DNA of 64,000 nucleotides from positions 63,481,298 through 63,545,297 of the forward strand of contig OY744610.1 of assembly GCA_963556255.1 (NCBI GenBank), read 5' to 3'. Both the position numbers and the translations under genes were made by a program. Positions 12,920 through 25,449 of the stretch are shown here, one piece after another. This DNA is from Allolobophora icterica. Lineage: Eukaryota > Annelida > Clitellata > Crassiclitellata > Lumbricidae. Under the pieces are notes generated by a model that saw only the letters and a list, made by a program, of their open reading frames with translations, searched no databases and was not told the DNA's origin. Within the stretch, counting starts at the first letter, position 1, and each line of letters begins with the position of its first letter.

Positions 12920-14062
12920 TTAAAATCCTCTCGGGGGACAGACCCCCGTTTCCCCTCTTGCTGCGTACGATGAAATTGACTCGAGGAGTTGTGCGATGAG
13001 TCTATCGCTCTTGGCGCCCTCTGTGAACTCTTTGAACGACAGTCGGTTATCTTCGTTGCGGTCCGTCTTTCCGAAGATCTTGTCCGTTCGCTTTTCTGGA
13101 GTTGATTCATCCGCTGCGAAATGGGTGTTCTTTCCCGCCATCTTGTGCATCGCCTGAAAGAAATATTTTATTCACTTTTAAAAATTAATTAACGAAAACT
13201 TTAACAAAAATTCAAACTATATATTTTTTAGCTAAAATTTTAAAATATTGAGTAAAATAGATATGTGTTTTAAAATTAAAAGTTCAAAAGTAAACGATAA
13301 TGGTTTGATCAGATTAGGCATATATCTGATCATTTGTAGATTGTACTAAATTATGCCAAGATCAAACTATGGCCAGATATTAGTTTAGGCTATGCCTAGA
13401 GTAGATCAGGGAATGCCTAGATTAGATTATCTTTTTGGCCAACGAGCCAAGACTACTATGGCCAAACCTTAAACCTTTTTTGCATTGGTCCTGCTCGTTG
13501 GAATCAACTCCCTCCATTGACACGTGCCTCTTTGTAAGCTGGGTGTCCAGGTGCCTCGTTCCGCTGTCTTAAAACCACTTTCTATTCACTGGGTCTTTCG
13601 CACTGGGAGCGCCTCTGATTAGCGAACACTGTGAGAGGCGCTTTATAAATGTTTAGACACAATACAATGAAATCATGCACCTACGGTGACAACTTCCTTC
13701 ATTTCTTCCCGGTCTATGTACCCATCACCATCGATGTCATAGATGCTGAAGATCCAGCGCAGTCTATTCTCCAAAGTACCCCTCCGCGTAATCCGCAGCA
13801 ACGTCAGGAACTCCCGGAAGTCGATCTCGCCATCTTTGTTCGTGTCGAACGTTCGGAACACGTGACCGGCGAAGAGCGAGGCGTCACCTTGCGGGAAGAG
13901 CCCACAGTAGATTCTCCGGAAATCGGCGTCCTTGAGTCGCCCCGAAGGACAGGTCTTGATGAATCCCTTGTACCACTCGTCTATCTCAACTTCAGTAAAA
14001 CTTGTCTCTTGGCTCAGATCTGACAACTTCTCCGGCTTCAGAACGCTTTGCTTGTCACCCAT
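12920..14062 (-). CDS. Neuronal calcium sensor, hippocalcin/VILIP-like, copy A (two exons)
   Basis: Exon 1 is 13685-14062 (126 codons), donor ACC|GTAGGT. Exon 2 is 12920-13153 (77 codons plus stop), acceptor TTTCAG|GCG. The 203-residue product has Gly2 and Ser6 (MGDKQS), the N-myristoylation pattern of this family. The first EF-hand is degenerate with the characteristic CPSG motif. Three loops follow: [24 protein letters not shown] and [12 protein letters not shown]. The fourth has Asn where the loop Gly is usual. DESTPEKRT before the last hand is a signature of the hippocalcin subfamily. The protein should bind Ca2+, expose its myristoyl group and move to membranes. The C-terminus ([16 protein letters not shown]) extends beyond family norm. 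The splice junction EVVT|AMHKM aligns with the vertebrate hippocalcin EIVQ|AIYKM. It is one of three tandem paralogues, and start choice is clear. Confidence 0.92.
13470..13665 (+). repeat. Retroelement remnant in the intron of gene A, abutting the splice donor
   Basis: The sequence has a decayed LINE C-terminal stretch (around gttggaatcaactccctcc) and a 3' tail of the type gggagcgcctctgattagcg to gaggcgctttataaatg. It ends about 15-20 bp from the exon 1 donor. Genes B and C lack it and have GTAAGT donors, whereas gene A has GTAGGT. Confidence 0.55.
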
Positions 14063-14640
14063 GATTTTTATATCAGCGACTGTAAACGTAAATTTGTAAT
14101 TGTAAATGTAAAATCTAGATCGGTAGGCTTGAAAATAATAATAATAATAATAATTATATTCTTTATTATTTCAAACCGACAGACGCAGTAAGATTACATT
14201 GAAACATGAAAGTACAATCAATATCTTAATTAACACACGGTTTGGCAGCCATGCAAGGCGCCGCCCTAGAGGGCAATAATAAGGTCGATGTCAACGTACA
14301 GCCCTTGCAGCCAGAAGATGTCGTTAAACACTGAATTCTAGTAGAATTGCAAAGTTCTGCTTAAACACCTTTAAATCGGATATTACCAATGCTATATATT
14401 CTTCATTTCCCGTACAACCGCTATCTACGTCAACTGGATCTTCAGCGTCTAAATGCGCACGTAGATTGTAACTGTAATAGAACATTTATAAAGCGTCACT
14501 CAGAAAGGTCAGTGTCTCTTCCGACCCGGGTCATTGTCATCAATGACAAAGGAAATGTTTTCGGGCGCTTACGGAACTGAGGGAGAGAGACAGACTAAGG
14601 AGATGTAAAACTGTAAAACCTGCAGTAATGATGTATTGAT
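14063..14640. other. Upstream flank of gene A
   Basis: This holds the putative promoter side of gene A. It contains a short AAT tract (14137-14155), a truncated minus-strand SINE4 copy (about 14150-14275), a reverse copy of the AAAGGTGT element (about 14325-14400, with atatatt on its upstream side) and a phrase aaagcgtcactcagaaaggt (about 14490) that is conserved upstream of genes B and C. No TATA box can be assigned with confidence. Confidence 0.45.
14150..14275 (-). repeat. SINE4 copy, truncated, minus strand
   Basis: The reverse complement matches the 3' half of the SINE at 37888-38073: gccttgcatggctgccaaac, then aagatattgattgtact and aatctta-ctgcg, ending in a TTA tail. The tRNA-like head is missing. 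Confidence 0.65.
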
Positions 14641-15120
14641 GTAATCATCATCATCATCATCTTCTTCTTCAGGCGAAGAAGGAAAAGAAGAAGAACAACG
14701 ACATCAAGAGGAAGGAGAGGAATGCGAAGACCAGGAAGGTGTCAAAGTGGAAGAAGAACAGGGAGAAGGAGAGCGAAAGGGAGAGGGAAAGCGAGAGGGA
14801 GACGAAAAGGAACAGGGAGAGGAATGCGAAGACGGGGAAGAGGGAGAGGACGATGAAGAAGAAGATGAAGAAGCATATCGTGGGCCTTGTATTGGTGTTT
14901 CGAGATTTCGTCTCCACCTGCGTGCCCTAGCCAACTCATCTACAACGAGTACACCGACCGTACACTGTCGGTGGGAAGATGAGACGTCGAGGGAGAGGAC
15001 TGGTCGCCCGTCTTCGTATTCCAAGGCGCAGGTCGAGCCGAAATGCAAAATCTCCATGGAAAGACATTTCTGTTCTCGTGGGGATTTGAACGTCATATTG
15101 CAGTTGAGGGAAAATCAGAA
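14641..15120 (+). repeat. Composite repeat, copy 2: CAT tract, purine-rich block and SINE3 body
   Basis: catcatcatcttcttctt leads into a gaggaatgcgaagacc/gagaaggagagcg purine block, then atatcgtgggccttgtattg and the SINE3 body to about 15110. Frames within it are Arg/Glu low-complexity artefacts. Confidence 0.65.
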
Positions 15121-15944
15121 ACCATTTAGCATAAGAAAGATTCGATTTAAGGGTGTCTTAACAGAGCTTCACAATTGTACTAATATTCACGGGTTAACGA
15201 CATACTGACGTTTTTAGCAACGACATCTGTGGCATTTTCGTGGAAGTTGTTTTTGTTACCGCAAGTTTCCCATCTGCTAGTCGATCCAGAGGTTGAACAC
15301 AAAACGAAGAATAATAATATTGTAATTATAACATTGGAAACATCCAATTTAAAGGTGTTTAAGCAGAGCTATGCAATTGTACTAGAAATCAGTGTTTAAC
15401 GACATCTTGTGGCTGCCATGGGTTGCACGTTGACATCGACCTTATTATTAACATTGTATTCATGCAGGAGTTGAAAGGACAAGAGTATAAAGGACTCTGC
15501 CTTAATTAATTATTATTGTTAAAGCAGTTTTACTTAGCGCCCCTTTAAGATTGCCTACTCAGGAGCACATGTCACCCAGCCTAACCACGGTCGAACAACG
15601 CAATTTTGAGGACAGTAAGAAACAGGGTGAAGTGACCAATCGGTATTTGACTGAGCTTGGAATCAAGCAGAAGAAAACGCCGATGATTTATGGCTCCAAT
15701 ACTTATTTATAACATCGAGAAGCTACGATTACAAGGTGTCTAACTAGAGCGTTACAATTGTATTATTATTGCGGGCTTAACGACCTCTTGTGGCTGTTAG
15801 GGGCGTTAACGTCCAGCTTACCCTACTCAAAAACGGTTTTTATAGAACATAATAACAAGAAATCCATACAATAAAGGAATGCAACTCGTTACAGTTAATT
15901 ACGTATACCCTGTTGCATCCTTACCGCAGACGTCATCCAGCTTA
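15121..15944. other. Gene-free part of unit II with clustered AAAGGTGT elements
   Basis: No gene is seen. Three copies of the recurrent element lie close together (about 15131-15200, 15348-15415 and 15730-15795). The sequence gcaggagttgaaaggac and the block ataaaggaatgcaactcgtt are also found in units I and III. Confidence 0.5.
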
Positions 15945-18665
<2,721 letters not shown>

Positions 18666-18673
18666 GCTAGTTG

Positions 18674-19227
18674 CAGTGATGGGCAATAGTTAACTAAAAA
18701 GTTGCTAACTTTTAGTTTAACTAAATTTTTTAGTTAAGGATGAAGTTTAACTAAAAAAAATTAGTTTAGTTAAAACCATAGTTTAACTAAAAAAATTTAG
18801 TTGCTAACTAAAAAGTTTAACTTAAAAAATCAGTAATATGCAACTGTTTTTCCAACAATGAACATTGAACACCGTCAACATAAAATATTTTAACACTGCA
18901 AGGTTTTAGCATTAACAGCCTGTGTTTTCAAATTCATACATTACTTACAGTACGCTTGTAACTGTATGCCAGAACAGTACACATTGCATAGTTTGAAGGT
19001 GAAATTGTCATTGACACTCTGCATTATTGCAGTTCACTTAACCTCTGTTATTGTAAAAATTATTTGTCGAGAAAAGTTGGAAAAAAGTTGGAAAAAGTTT
19101 AACTACTTTTTTTTAGTTTAGTTAACTAATTTCCAAAATCAGTTGCAAACTTTAGTTAAACTATTTTATTTTAGTTGGGAAATAGTTTTAGTTTAACTAA
19201 AAATAAATAGTTTAGTGCCCATCACTG
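18674..19227. mobile_element. Non-autonomous hAT-type element rich in TTTAACTAAA repeats (554 bp)
   Basis: Ends cagtgatgggca and tgcccatcactg are inverted repeats, flanked by an exact 8-bp duplication gctagttg (18666-18673 and 19228-19235). Both ends are packed with agtttaactaaaaa words in both orientations, which look like subterminal transposase-binding repeats. There is no coding frame. Confidence 0.93.
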
Positions 19228-19384
19228 GCTAGTTGTCTTTAGCTTAGCGATTGGTTTCGACTTGAGGGCATATCGGCGGCGGCCGTTCCAGGATTAACCA
19301 CTAATGCCATCTAGTCTCCCCATCGACTGTACGGTCAGTGTGGTCATTTATTTAATTACTGAGATCGTAAGGGGCGCAACTAAA

Positions 19385-19905
19385 TCCAAAAAATCCCAGA
19401 ACGAATCCACTTCAAAGTCCTATCATTAACCTACAACTCCATACAATATTCCCAGCCCAAGTATCTCCGTGATCTTTTCACCATCCTGGTAACCCGCTCC
19501 ACTCGATCATCGTCCTATCTCAGTCTTTCTCGATCCCCGTGACTACTCAACTCAAGTTCTCGAACCGAGCCAGATACAACACAGAACCACGCCCGTGGAA
19601 CGATTTCGCCTCTGAGTTCCGAAGATTCTCGGTTCCATCACCATTGCAACCAGCCTTCCATCCTCCTCCTCATGTTCCTCTATCTATCAACCCCTTGCTT
19701 TCCACTCAAAACTGAGATTTCATCTTTACAAGAACTCCTACCCTGACTCATCTGAACCTCCGCCTTACGTTTCTTCTGGCCCTAAACGATATCCGCTGCT
19801 CTGCCTCCTCTCCTGATCTGGCCCCTCTGATTACCGGATTCAGAATCCTTCAGATTACTCTTTAGACAACCCTCTCTGATCTGACGCATTGCTCGTCAAT
19901 AGGCT
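19385..19905 (+). pseudogene. LINE ORF2 C-terminal remnant
   Basis: With frameshifts, the translation gives fragments such as HFKVLSLTYNSIQ, SQPKYLRDLFT and TRSTRSSSYLSLSR, typical of the region after the reverse transcriptase in CR1/L2-like elements. A second copy lies at 58.2-58.84 kb. It ends with a ctcgtcaataggcttgttcc to gtggcgctttagaagtttga tail shared with other copies. Confidence 0.65.
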
Positions 19906-20037
19906 TGTTCCATGCGCTTGGCCTTCGAGTGGCGCTTTAGAAGTTTGAAGATTTCGATTACTTGGCTTCCTAACATCGAAACAAACACAAAGGGCCCTCG
20001 ATATTTTAAAGGCCATGTTATCATTTCCTGTTATAAT

Positions 20038-20246
20038 CAGGGCTGTAGTCGAGGGTATGCGCGGGTATACAGCGTATACTCACCTCTAGAGACCGTATAC
20101 TCACCTCACAAAATATTTTTATTTATTTCTATTTAAATACTGTAGTTTATACTGAAAAAATACTGTAGCGTATTCTCACCTCTAATTTGTTTCGGAAAAC
20201 TAACCGTTAGCGTGTACTCACCTCTAATTTTACCACTACAGCCCTG
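20038..20246. mobile_element. Short non-autonomous hAT-type element (209 bp)
   Basis: Ends cagggctgtagt and actacagccctg are perfect inverted repeats, flanked by an exact 8-bp duplication gttataat (20030-20037 and 20247-20254). Several gtatactcacctct words occur inside. Confidence 0.93.
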
Positions 20247-20329
20247 GTTATAATGACAGATCTAGTTCTATGGGCACTATCTTATAGCCTTCTACTACAA
20301 TGGTCCGTATGACCAAACGTCCTATGATC

Positions 20330-20385
20330 AATAGTCCTGTGATCAATAGTCCTGTGATCAATAGTCCTGTGATCAATGGTCCGCA
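20330..20385. repeat. 15-bp tandem repeat, about 4 copies
   Basis: The unit tgatcaatagtcctg is repeated head to tail, and the last copy diverges to tggtccg. Confidence 0.9.
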
Positions 20386-20744
20386 AATCGTTATAGGCCT
20401 ACTAGTATTCCGGGTTTAACGACATTATATAAAATTCTGTAGCCCTATATTATCATAATATTCATTTATGCAACACGTTATACAAAGTATATAATCCAAA
20501 GATTGGATTGGTTGATTGGAATGCAAGATTTTGACGACTGCTAATGAGACCAAAACCGTTGTCGACTTTAGGAAAAAAACTTCTGTTCAAATGTAGTATT
20601 CACTGAAGTTGTTTTTGTTACAGCAATTTTCTATGAAAAATCCAAGTCTGACGAACACAATATCCATTGAACGAAAATGAAGAACATATAGCATCGGCTA
20701 GACTCGATTTTGAGGTGTCTTAGTTCTAATTATGGAATAACCAG

Positions 20745-20930
20745 AAATCGCGTCCTCTGTAGTTTTCTTGCAGTGTGTGAAACTTCTGTGCCATGCGATT
20801 GGCGTATTGAGGGGCCGTTCGTAAAAGACGTATGGAAAAAGTACCTACTTTGGATCCCTCACTCATCGTTTCCGCTTTGGCACTACCCTCCACAGGTCCA
20901 CATTTGCGGACGCCTGTAGTTGATGTTGTC
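20745..20930. repeat. Dispersed repeat shared with 32710-32890
   Basis: The phrases gcgtcctctgtagttttctt, gtgtgtgaaacttctgtgcc, aaaagacgtatgga and ccacaggtccac recur in order at 32.71-32.89 kb. No coding function is recognised. Confidence 0.6.
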
Positions 20931-20964
20931 TAGTGTCCAGTTGTCTGGAGTGTGGAGTTGACTT

Positions 20965-21147
20965 GTCTGGATGAATGGTAACACTCTTGCTTGAAGAACA
21001 TAAGATCTTGAAGTACGCGGTTCGATGGCCGGCATCACCCTATACGTCGACTCAGCCTTCCACTCCCAATAGGGCAGCTGTAAATGAGCGAGCGACTAAT
21101 AAGCCCCCAAGACGTGTTTTCTTTAAGATCTTGATAATTGTACTGTC
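20965..21147 (+). repeat. SINE4 copy, tail-to-tail with a LINE
   Basis: The tRNA-like head atgaatggtaacactcttgc with B-box-like gcggttcgatgg is followed by caagacgtgttttctttaag and the tail cttgataattgtactgtc. The tail meets the same sequence in reverse, which belongs to the adjacent minus-strand LINE. Confidence 0.7.
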
Positions 21148-21745
21148 GTAATATGACAGTACAATTATCAAGGTCTTATAGATCGAGGTTGATAGAACCT
21201 CTTCTAGGTGAGGCCCCATCCCGAGGTCAGAGCTTATGGTGACACCTATGACTCGAAGGGAAGTAACTCGGATGGCCCCCGGGATAATAAGTGGGATGGG
21301 GGGATTTCTTTCCTTCTGGTGAAGATAATTAATTCACGAGTTTTATGGGGGTTAAGGCGAAGATTATTACTACTCGCCCAGGATGTGATGTGGGAAAATT
21401 CTTCGTGGGTGGTATCTATATTAGAGGAGCCTATAAGGAGATAGGTGTCATCAGCGAAGTTAGTGATAAAATTACAAGGATGTTTAGGGTGGAGATCTGA
21501 GTAATTTATGGAAAAGAATGCGGGACCAATAGCTGACCCTTGGAAAACACTGGCGTTAATGGTTTTTAGTCCAGAAGCACTTCCCAGGAATTTTGTAATA
21601 TGGCCCCTATCTTGAAAGTATTGGTGAAGCCAGTTATAAATTTCATCAGGGATGTCAATGTTAATTAATTTTTGGAATAGTGCGTAATGACTGACAGTAT
21701 CAAATGCTTTTGACAAGTCAGTCGAAATTACTACTACATATTCGA
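21148..21745 (-). mobile_element. 5'-truncated LINE fragment with reverse-transcriptase palm
   Basis: The minus-strand frame covers about 21246-21737. It has STDLSKAFDTVSH (motif A Asp), VFQGSAIGPAFFSI (motif B) and FADDTYLL (motif C, FADD), so it encodes the palm of a Jockey/CR1-like reverse transcriptase. The first motifs and any endonuclease are missing. The 3' end (21148-21190) reads aagaccttgataattgtact in its own direction, the same tail as SINE4. The frame is uninterrupted over about 160 codons, but a 5'-truncated copy cannot be active. Confidence 0.85.
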
Positions 21746-21749
21746 GATT

Positions 21750-23130
21750 CTTTACTTGTTATAAATGTACTAGTATTCACGGTTTACTTTGTCAATAATT
21801 TGTATGGACATAGGTTAGACCTATCTGCTCATAATAGACCTATCATTATAATTGCTATAGCATGTGTGTATATATTTGGCTACAATATCCGCCTTTCAAG
21901 AACCTCAATTCTAATTGGCAACTTCTAAAACGCCGCTGACAAATGCATAGACATCAACAGCCATAAGTAGTCACTTTGTACAAAATAGGAGCTCCAACCT
22001 ATCGACTACCGTGAGGCAAGGTAGCTGATTGGCTAGAGCGCTCGCCTTGTAACGCGGAGAGTACGGGTTCGATCCTCCTCCACTGATAATAATAATAATA
22101 ACATGTCTTTGTTCCTGGTGGATAATTAGATCTACTTCGGGTAAAAACTAAGAAGAATTATTATTAAATCACGAATTCTATTTCGTAAAGCAATTTAAGT
22201 TACGGATATCAACGTTTGCTCAAGTACCCGCGTTATCCGAACTGGAAGCAAAATCGAGATTCTTTACTTGTTGTAAGTACATGTAGGCCTAATAGCTGTA
22301 TAATAATTACAAGTAATAATTACACAAAGTAATCCTGTTGATTAATCTCCAGTAGATCTATAGGGACTACAGTACAGCGATTATTAATTAGGCCTACTAG
22401 TAAATGCAACGATAATTGATTATTTTAATCAAAAAGCAGTTATCATAAGTTTGAGATTCATACTGCGTCCAAAAGAAGCAAAATCGCGGAAACCATTCAA
22501 AGAGTCAATTACTATCACTTCTCAGGTTTTCCATAAAAAAAACTAAAGTCCCACTTTTCCAGGAATCCTTCCATGATAGATCCAATCCGTCTCCATCCAG
22601 TATCTCTCATCGTACACACAACCTACCGTAGCATGTCGCCTGCCTCCTTCTCTCTATGGTCTTTGCATGGTATCCCTCGGACTTGACGCAGCGCATGAAT
22701 AAACCGGTGCCTTGGGCATAACTCGTAAGCAACACGTTAGAAATATCCGGGCAGTGATAACGATTGCTGACTACTACACTAGATCCTCCTTATACATGTA
22801 AGACGATTTCTTTTAACACGAATTCTAATATAAAAACGTTCCGGAAAATGGATTCCAAATATAGTTTAGCCTTAGAAATTGACCTAATCAGCGCTTGAGA
22901 ATAAGCTCAGCGCTCGTGAGTTAGATGGTATGCAGCGCTTAGCCTTAGTGTAGCGCTGTAGAAATTTGGAGTTCACGATTACGACATCATAGATCAAGGT
23001 CTTAGTAATTCGGATGTTGACATGGCTTCCAAAGACACATTTGAAGGAGGTTTTGGTGTACTAAAAATACATGGTGGTCACAGTCTTCTTGTATATGGAG
23101 ATAAGCCCAAAGCTTTCGCATGGTGAGATA
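21750..23130. other. Unit II landmarks downstream of gene B
   Basis: No gene is seen. The region parallels 11.14-12.77 kb and 34.9-36.35 kb: ttcacggtttactttgtcaa at about 21778, SINE2 at 22016, repeated ttacaagtaataattacaca words, ttgcctgcctccttctctct-like words near 22640, and GCTCAGCGCTCGTGAGTTAG near 22906 (empty site for the 36.35 kb element). Confidence 0.5.
22016..22098 (+). repeat. SINE2 copy in unit II, truncated
   Basis: The tRNA-like head gattggctagagcgctcgcc has the B box gggttcgatcc and runs straight into an AAT tract. It is orthologous in position to the copies in units I and III. Confidence 0.75.
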
Positions 23131-23397
23131 TACATACATACATACATACATACATACATACATACATACATACATACATACATACATACATACATACATA
23201 CATACATACATACATACATACATACATACATACATACATACATACATACATAAATACATACATACATACATACATACATACATACATACACACATACATT
23301 TATACATACATACATACATACATACAAACATACATACATACATACATACATACTTACTTACATACATACATACATACTTACATACATACATACATAC
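23131..23397. repeat. (CATA)n microsatellite, left part
   Basis: A long tacatacata tract is split by the hAT-type element at 23398-23823. It gives artefactual Tyr-Val-Cys-Met and Ile-His-Thr frames. Confidence 0.97.
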
Positions 23398-23823
23398 TAG
23401 GGGTCCACCGGAAACCGGCTCGGATACTCGGTTCGGCCGGAAATCCAGTTTCCGGAAGTATTCGGCTCGGCAAATATTGTAGACGCAAATAGTTGCCAAA
23501 AAAAATTCTTTAAAAAAAATTTGTTTTCTGTAAAAACTTATTCAATAAACTTACGTATATAAAATTATAAATGTTGAACCTTAAAACAATTACACAGAAA
23601 ACTTCACAACTGCACAGAAATGACTATAATTCAAATTGTAGTAGTCACTTATTACAAGTACACAAATTTATGTCGATAATTTCTTATTACATGAAAATGT
23701 GAAGCTTCGCATATGGAACAAATGGTACTCGGTTCGTTACCGGTTCGTTACCGGTTCCGGCAAAATACATCCAAATACTCGGAGTCGGTTTCCGGCGGAA
23801 AATGTCTTACCGGTGGACCCCTA
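23398..23823. mobile_element. Non-autonomous hAT-type element inside the CATA microsatellite (426 bp)
   Basis: Ends taggggtccaccgg and ccggtggacccct-a are inverted repeats, flanked by atacatac on both sides (23390-23397 and 23824-23831). The duplication is compatible with 8 bp, though the repetitive target makes it less decisive. CCGG/CGGAAACCGG words cluster near both ends. No coding frame is present. Confidence 0.85.
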
Positions 23824-24002
23824 ATACATACATACATGTACATGCATACATACATACATACATACATACATACATACATACATACATACATACATACATA
23901 CATACATACATACATACATACATACATACATACATACATACATACATACATACATACATACATACATACATGCATACATAGATACATTGATACATACATA
24001 GG
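23824..24002. repeat. (CATA)n microsatellite, right part
   Basis: This continues the tract at 23131-23397 after the transposon and ends about 100 bp from the stop codon of gene B. Confidence 0.95.
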
Positions 24003-24098
24003 CCCGAGATTGATGAGACATGGTAGCATCCAGAAAGCGAATACAGGGCCTGGGTTAAAATCTTTCGGGGTACAAACCCCCGTTTCCCCTCTTGCTGC

Positions 24099-24946
24099 CT
24101 ACGATGCAGTCGACTCGAGGAGTTGGGCGATGAGTCTATCGCTCTTGGCGCCCTCTGTGAACTCTTTGAACGACAGTCGGTTGTCTTCGTTACGGTCCGT
24201 CTTTCCAAAGATCTTGTCCGTTCGCTTTTCTGGAGTTGATTCATCCACTGCGAAATGTGTGCTCTTGCCCGCCATCTTGTGCATGGCCTGAAAGAAATAT
24301 TTTATTCACTTTTAAAAATTAATTAACGAAAACTTTAACAACAATTCAAACTTTTTTAGCTAATGTTGTGAAAAAAGAGTAAAATAAATAGGCCCTATAC
24401 ATTTTAAAATTGAAGGATAAAAAAGTTTTAAAAGCGATTATGCCTAGATTAAATTGCGCCAAGATGAGATTATGCCTAGAACGGATTATGCACGGATTTC
24501 ATAATTCATCTATTTTATATCAGATTATACCCAGATGAGGCTATGCTTAGATTAGATCATGGACTTACGGTGACAACTAGTTTCATTTCCTCCCGGTCTA
24601 TGTACCCATCACCATCGATGTCATAGATGCTGAAGATCCAGCGCAGCCTCTCTTCCAAAGTACCCGTCCGTGTAACCCGCATCATCATCAGGAACTCCCG
24701 GAAGTCGATCTCGCCATCTTTGTTCACGTCGAACGTTGGAAACACGTGACCGGCGAAGAGCGAGGCGTCACCTTGCGGGAAGAGCCCACAGTAGATTCTC
24801 CGGAAGTCGGCGTCCTTGAGTCTCCCCGAAGGACAGGTCTTGATGAATCCCTTGTACCACTCGTCTATCTCCACTTCCGTAAAACTTGTCTCTTGGCTCA
24901 GATCTGACAACTTCTCCGGCTTCAGAACGCTATGTTTGTCTCCCAT
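24099..24946 (-). CDS. Neuronal calcium sensor, hippocalcin/VILIP-like, copy B (two exons)
   Basis: Exon 1 is 24569-24946 (126 codons), donor ACC|GTAAGT. Exon 2 is 24099-24287 (62 codons plus stop), acceptor TTTCAG|GCC. The product has 188 residues, close to the usual 190-193 of hippocalcin-like proteins. Gly2 and Ser6 fit N-myristoylation, CPSG marks the degenerate first EF-hand, and active-looking loops are [24 protein letters not shown] and [18 protein letters not shown] replaces the usual HVFRTF. It ends LLESTAS at a TAG, where gene A has a Tyr codon and gene C a Glu codon, so this copy has the compact end. It is probably a membrane-associated Ca2+ sensor like its neighbours. Splice phases agree exactly with copies A and C. 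Confidence 0.92.
24288..24568 (-). other. Intron of gene B with degenerate GATTATGCCTAGA repeats
   Basis: The intron (281 bp) holds five or so imperfect copies of agattatgcctag in plus-strand reading. Similar words fill the introns of genes A and C. No function is evident. Confidence 0.6.
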
Positions 24947-25449
24947 GATTCTATATATGCGGCTGTAAACGTAAATATATAATTGTAAACGTAAAATCTA
25001 TAGACCCGCTGGCTGAAGTGTGCACACGTAGATTGTAATTGTAATTGTAATTTATAAAGCGCCACTCAGAAAGGTCAGTGGCACATCCGACCAGGGTCAT
25101 TGTCATCACTGACAATCAGGAAAGTGTTCAGACACTTGCAGACCTGAAGAAGAGCCTAAGGAGATGTAAAACCTCCAGTAATAATGGAGATATGCCCGTA
25201 TGCTGCGTCTTCTACCATCTACGAGGGAGTACTTGGTGGTGGCGGGCTTCGTATGTTGTGAGCAACGTCATCTATCGTCGCACCTCTTCGTCGATGCTAC
25301 GCAGTCCAAGAACTCTAGACGGGAATTCATCTGTTGGGTTCTTCGTGTTTGCGGGAGCTCACCAGTGGCGAATCTTCTATCAATCTCAGTATTATGATTA
25401 AATCATGGTATCTAATGGTGTTTACATCATTTAGTTTGACGCTTGCAAG
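24947..25449. other. Upstream flank of gene B
   Basis: No gene is seen. Conserved upstream phrases shared with genes A and C are aaagcgccactcagaaaggt (about 25055), cttctaccatctacgaggga (about 25208) and gggttcttcgtgtttgcggg (about 25336). These are candidates for promoter-side sequence, since the genes run on the minus strand. Confidence 0.45.

Larger units (their letters stand above)
5053..14640. repeat. Segmental unit I of the calcium-sensor array
   Basis: Landmarks in this unit recur in the same order in units II and III: purine block with SINE3 body; the GATTTAAAGGTGT element; an AT tract ending in a tgagatgctagct-like word; GGTTAGTTGCTGTTTAACGA; GGCAAACCGTTAACCTCACA; GTTTACTTTG-CAATAATTT; a SINE2 copy; GCTCAGCGCTCGTGAGTTAG; and the two calcium-sensor exons. 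Boundaries are approximate because they were read by eye. Confidence 0.7.

Noticed and set aside
13649..14023. Plus-strand frame of 124 codons opposite gene A, also opposite genes B and C
   Set aside because: It is the antisense shadow of the calcium sensor exon, which has EF-hand motifs and splice sites on the minus strand.
14739..15208. Arg/Glu-rich frames around 14.7-15.2 kb
   Set aside because: They arise from the purine-rich composite repeat that also occurs at 5.05 and 28.08 kb, and from SINE3.
23000..24300. Cys-Met-Tyr-Val and Ile-His-Thr rich frames on both strands
   Set aside because: They come from the CATA microsatellite. The exon of gene B overlaps only the part near 24099-24287.
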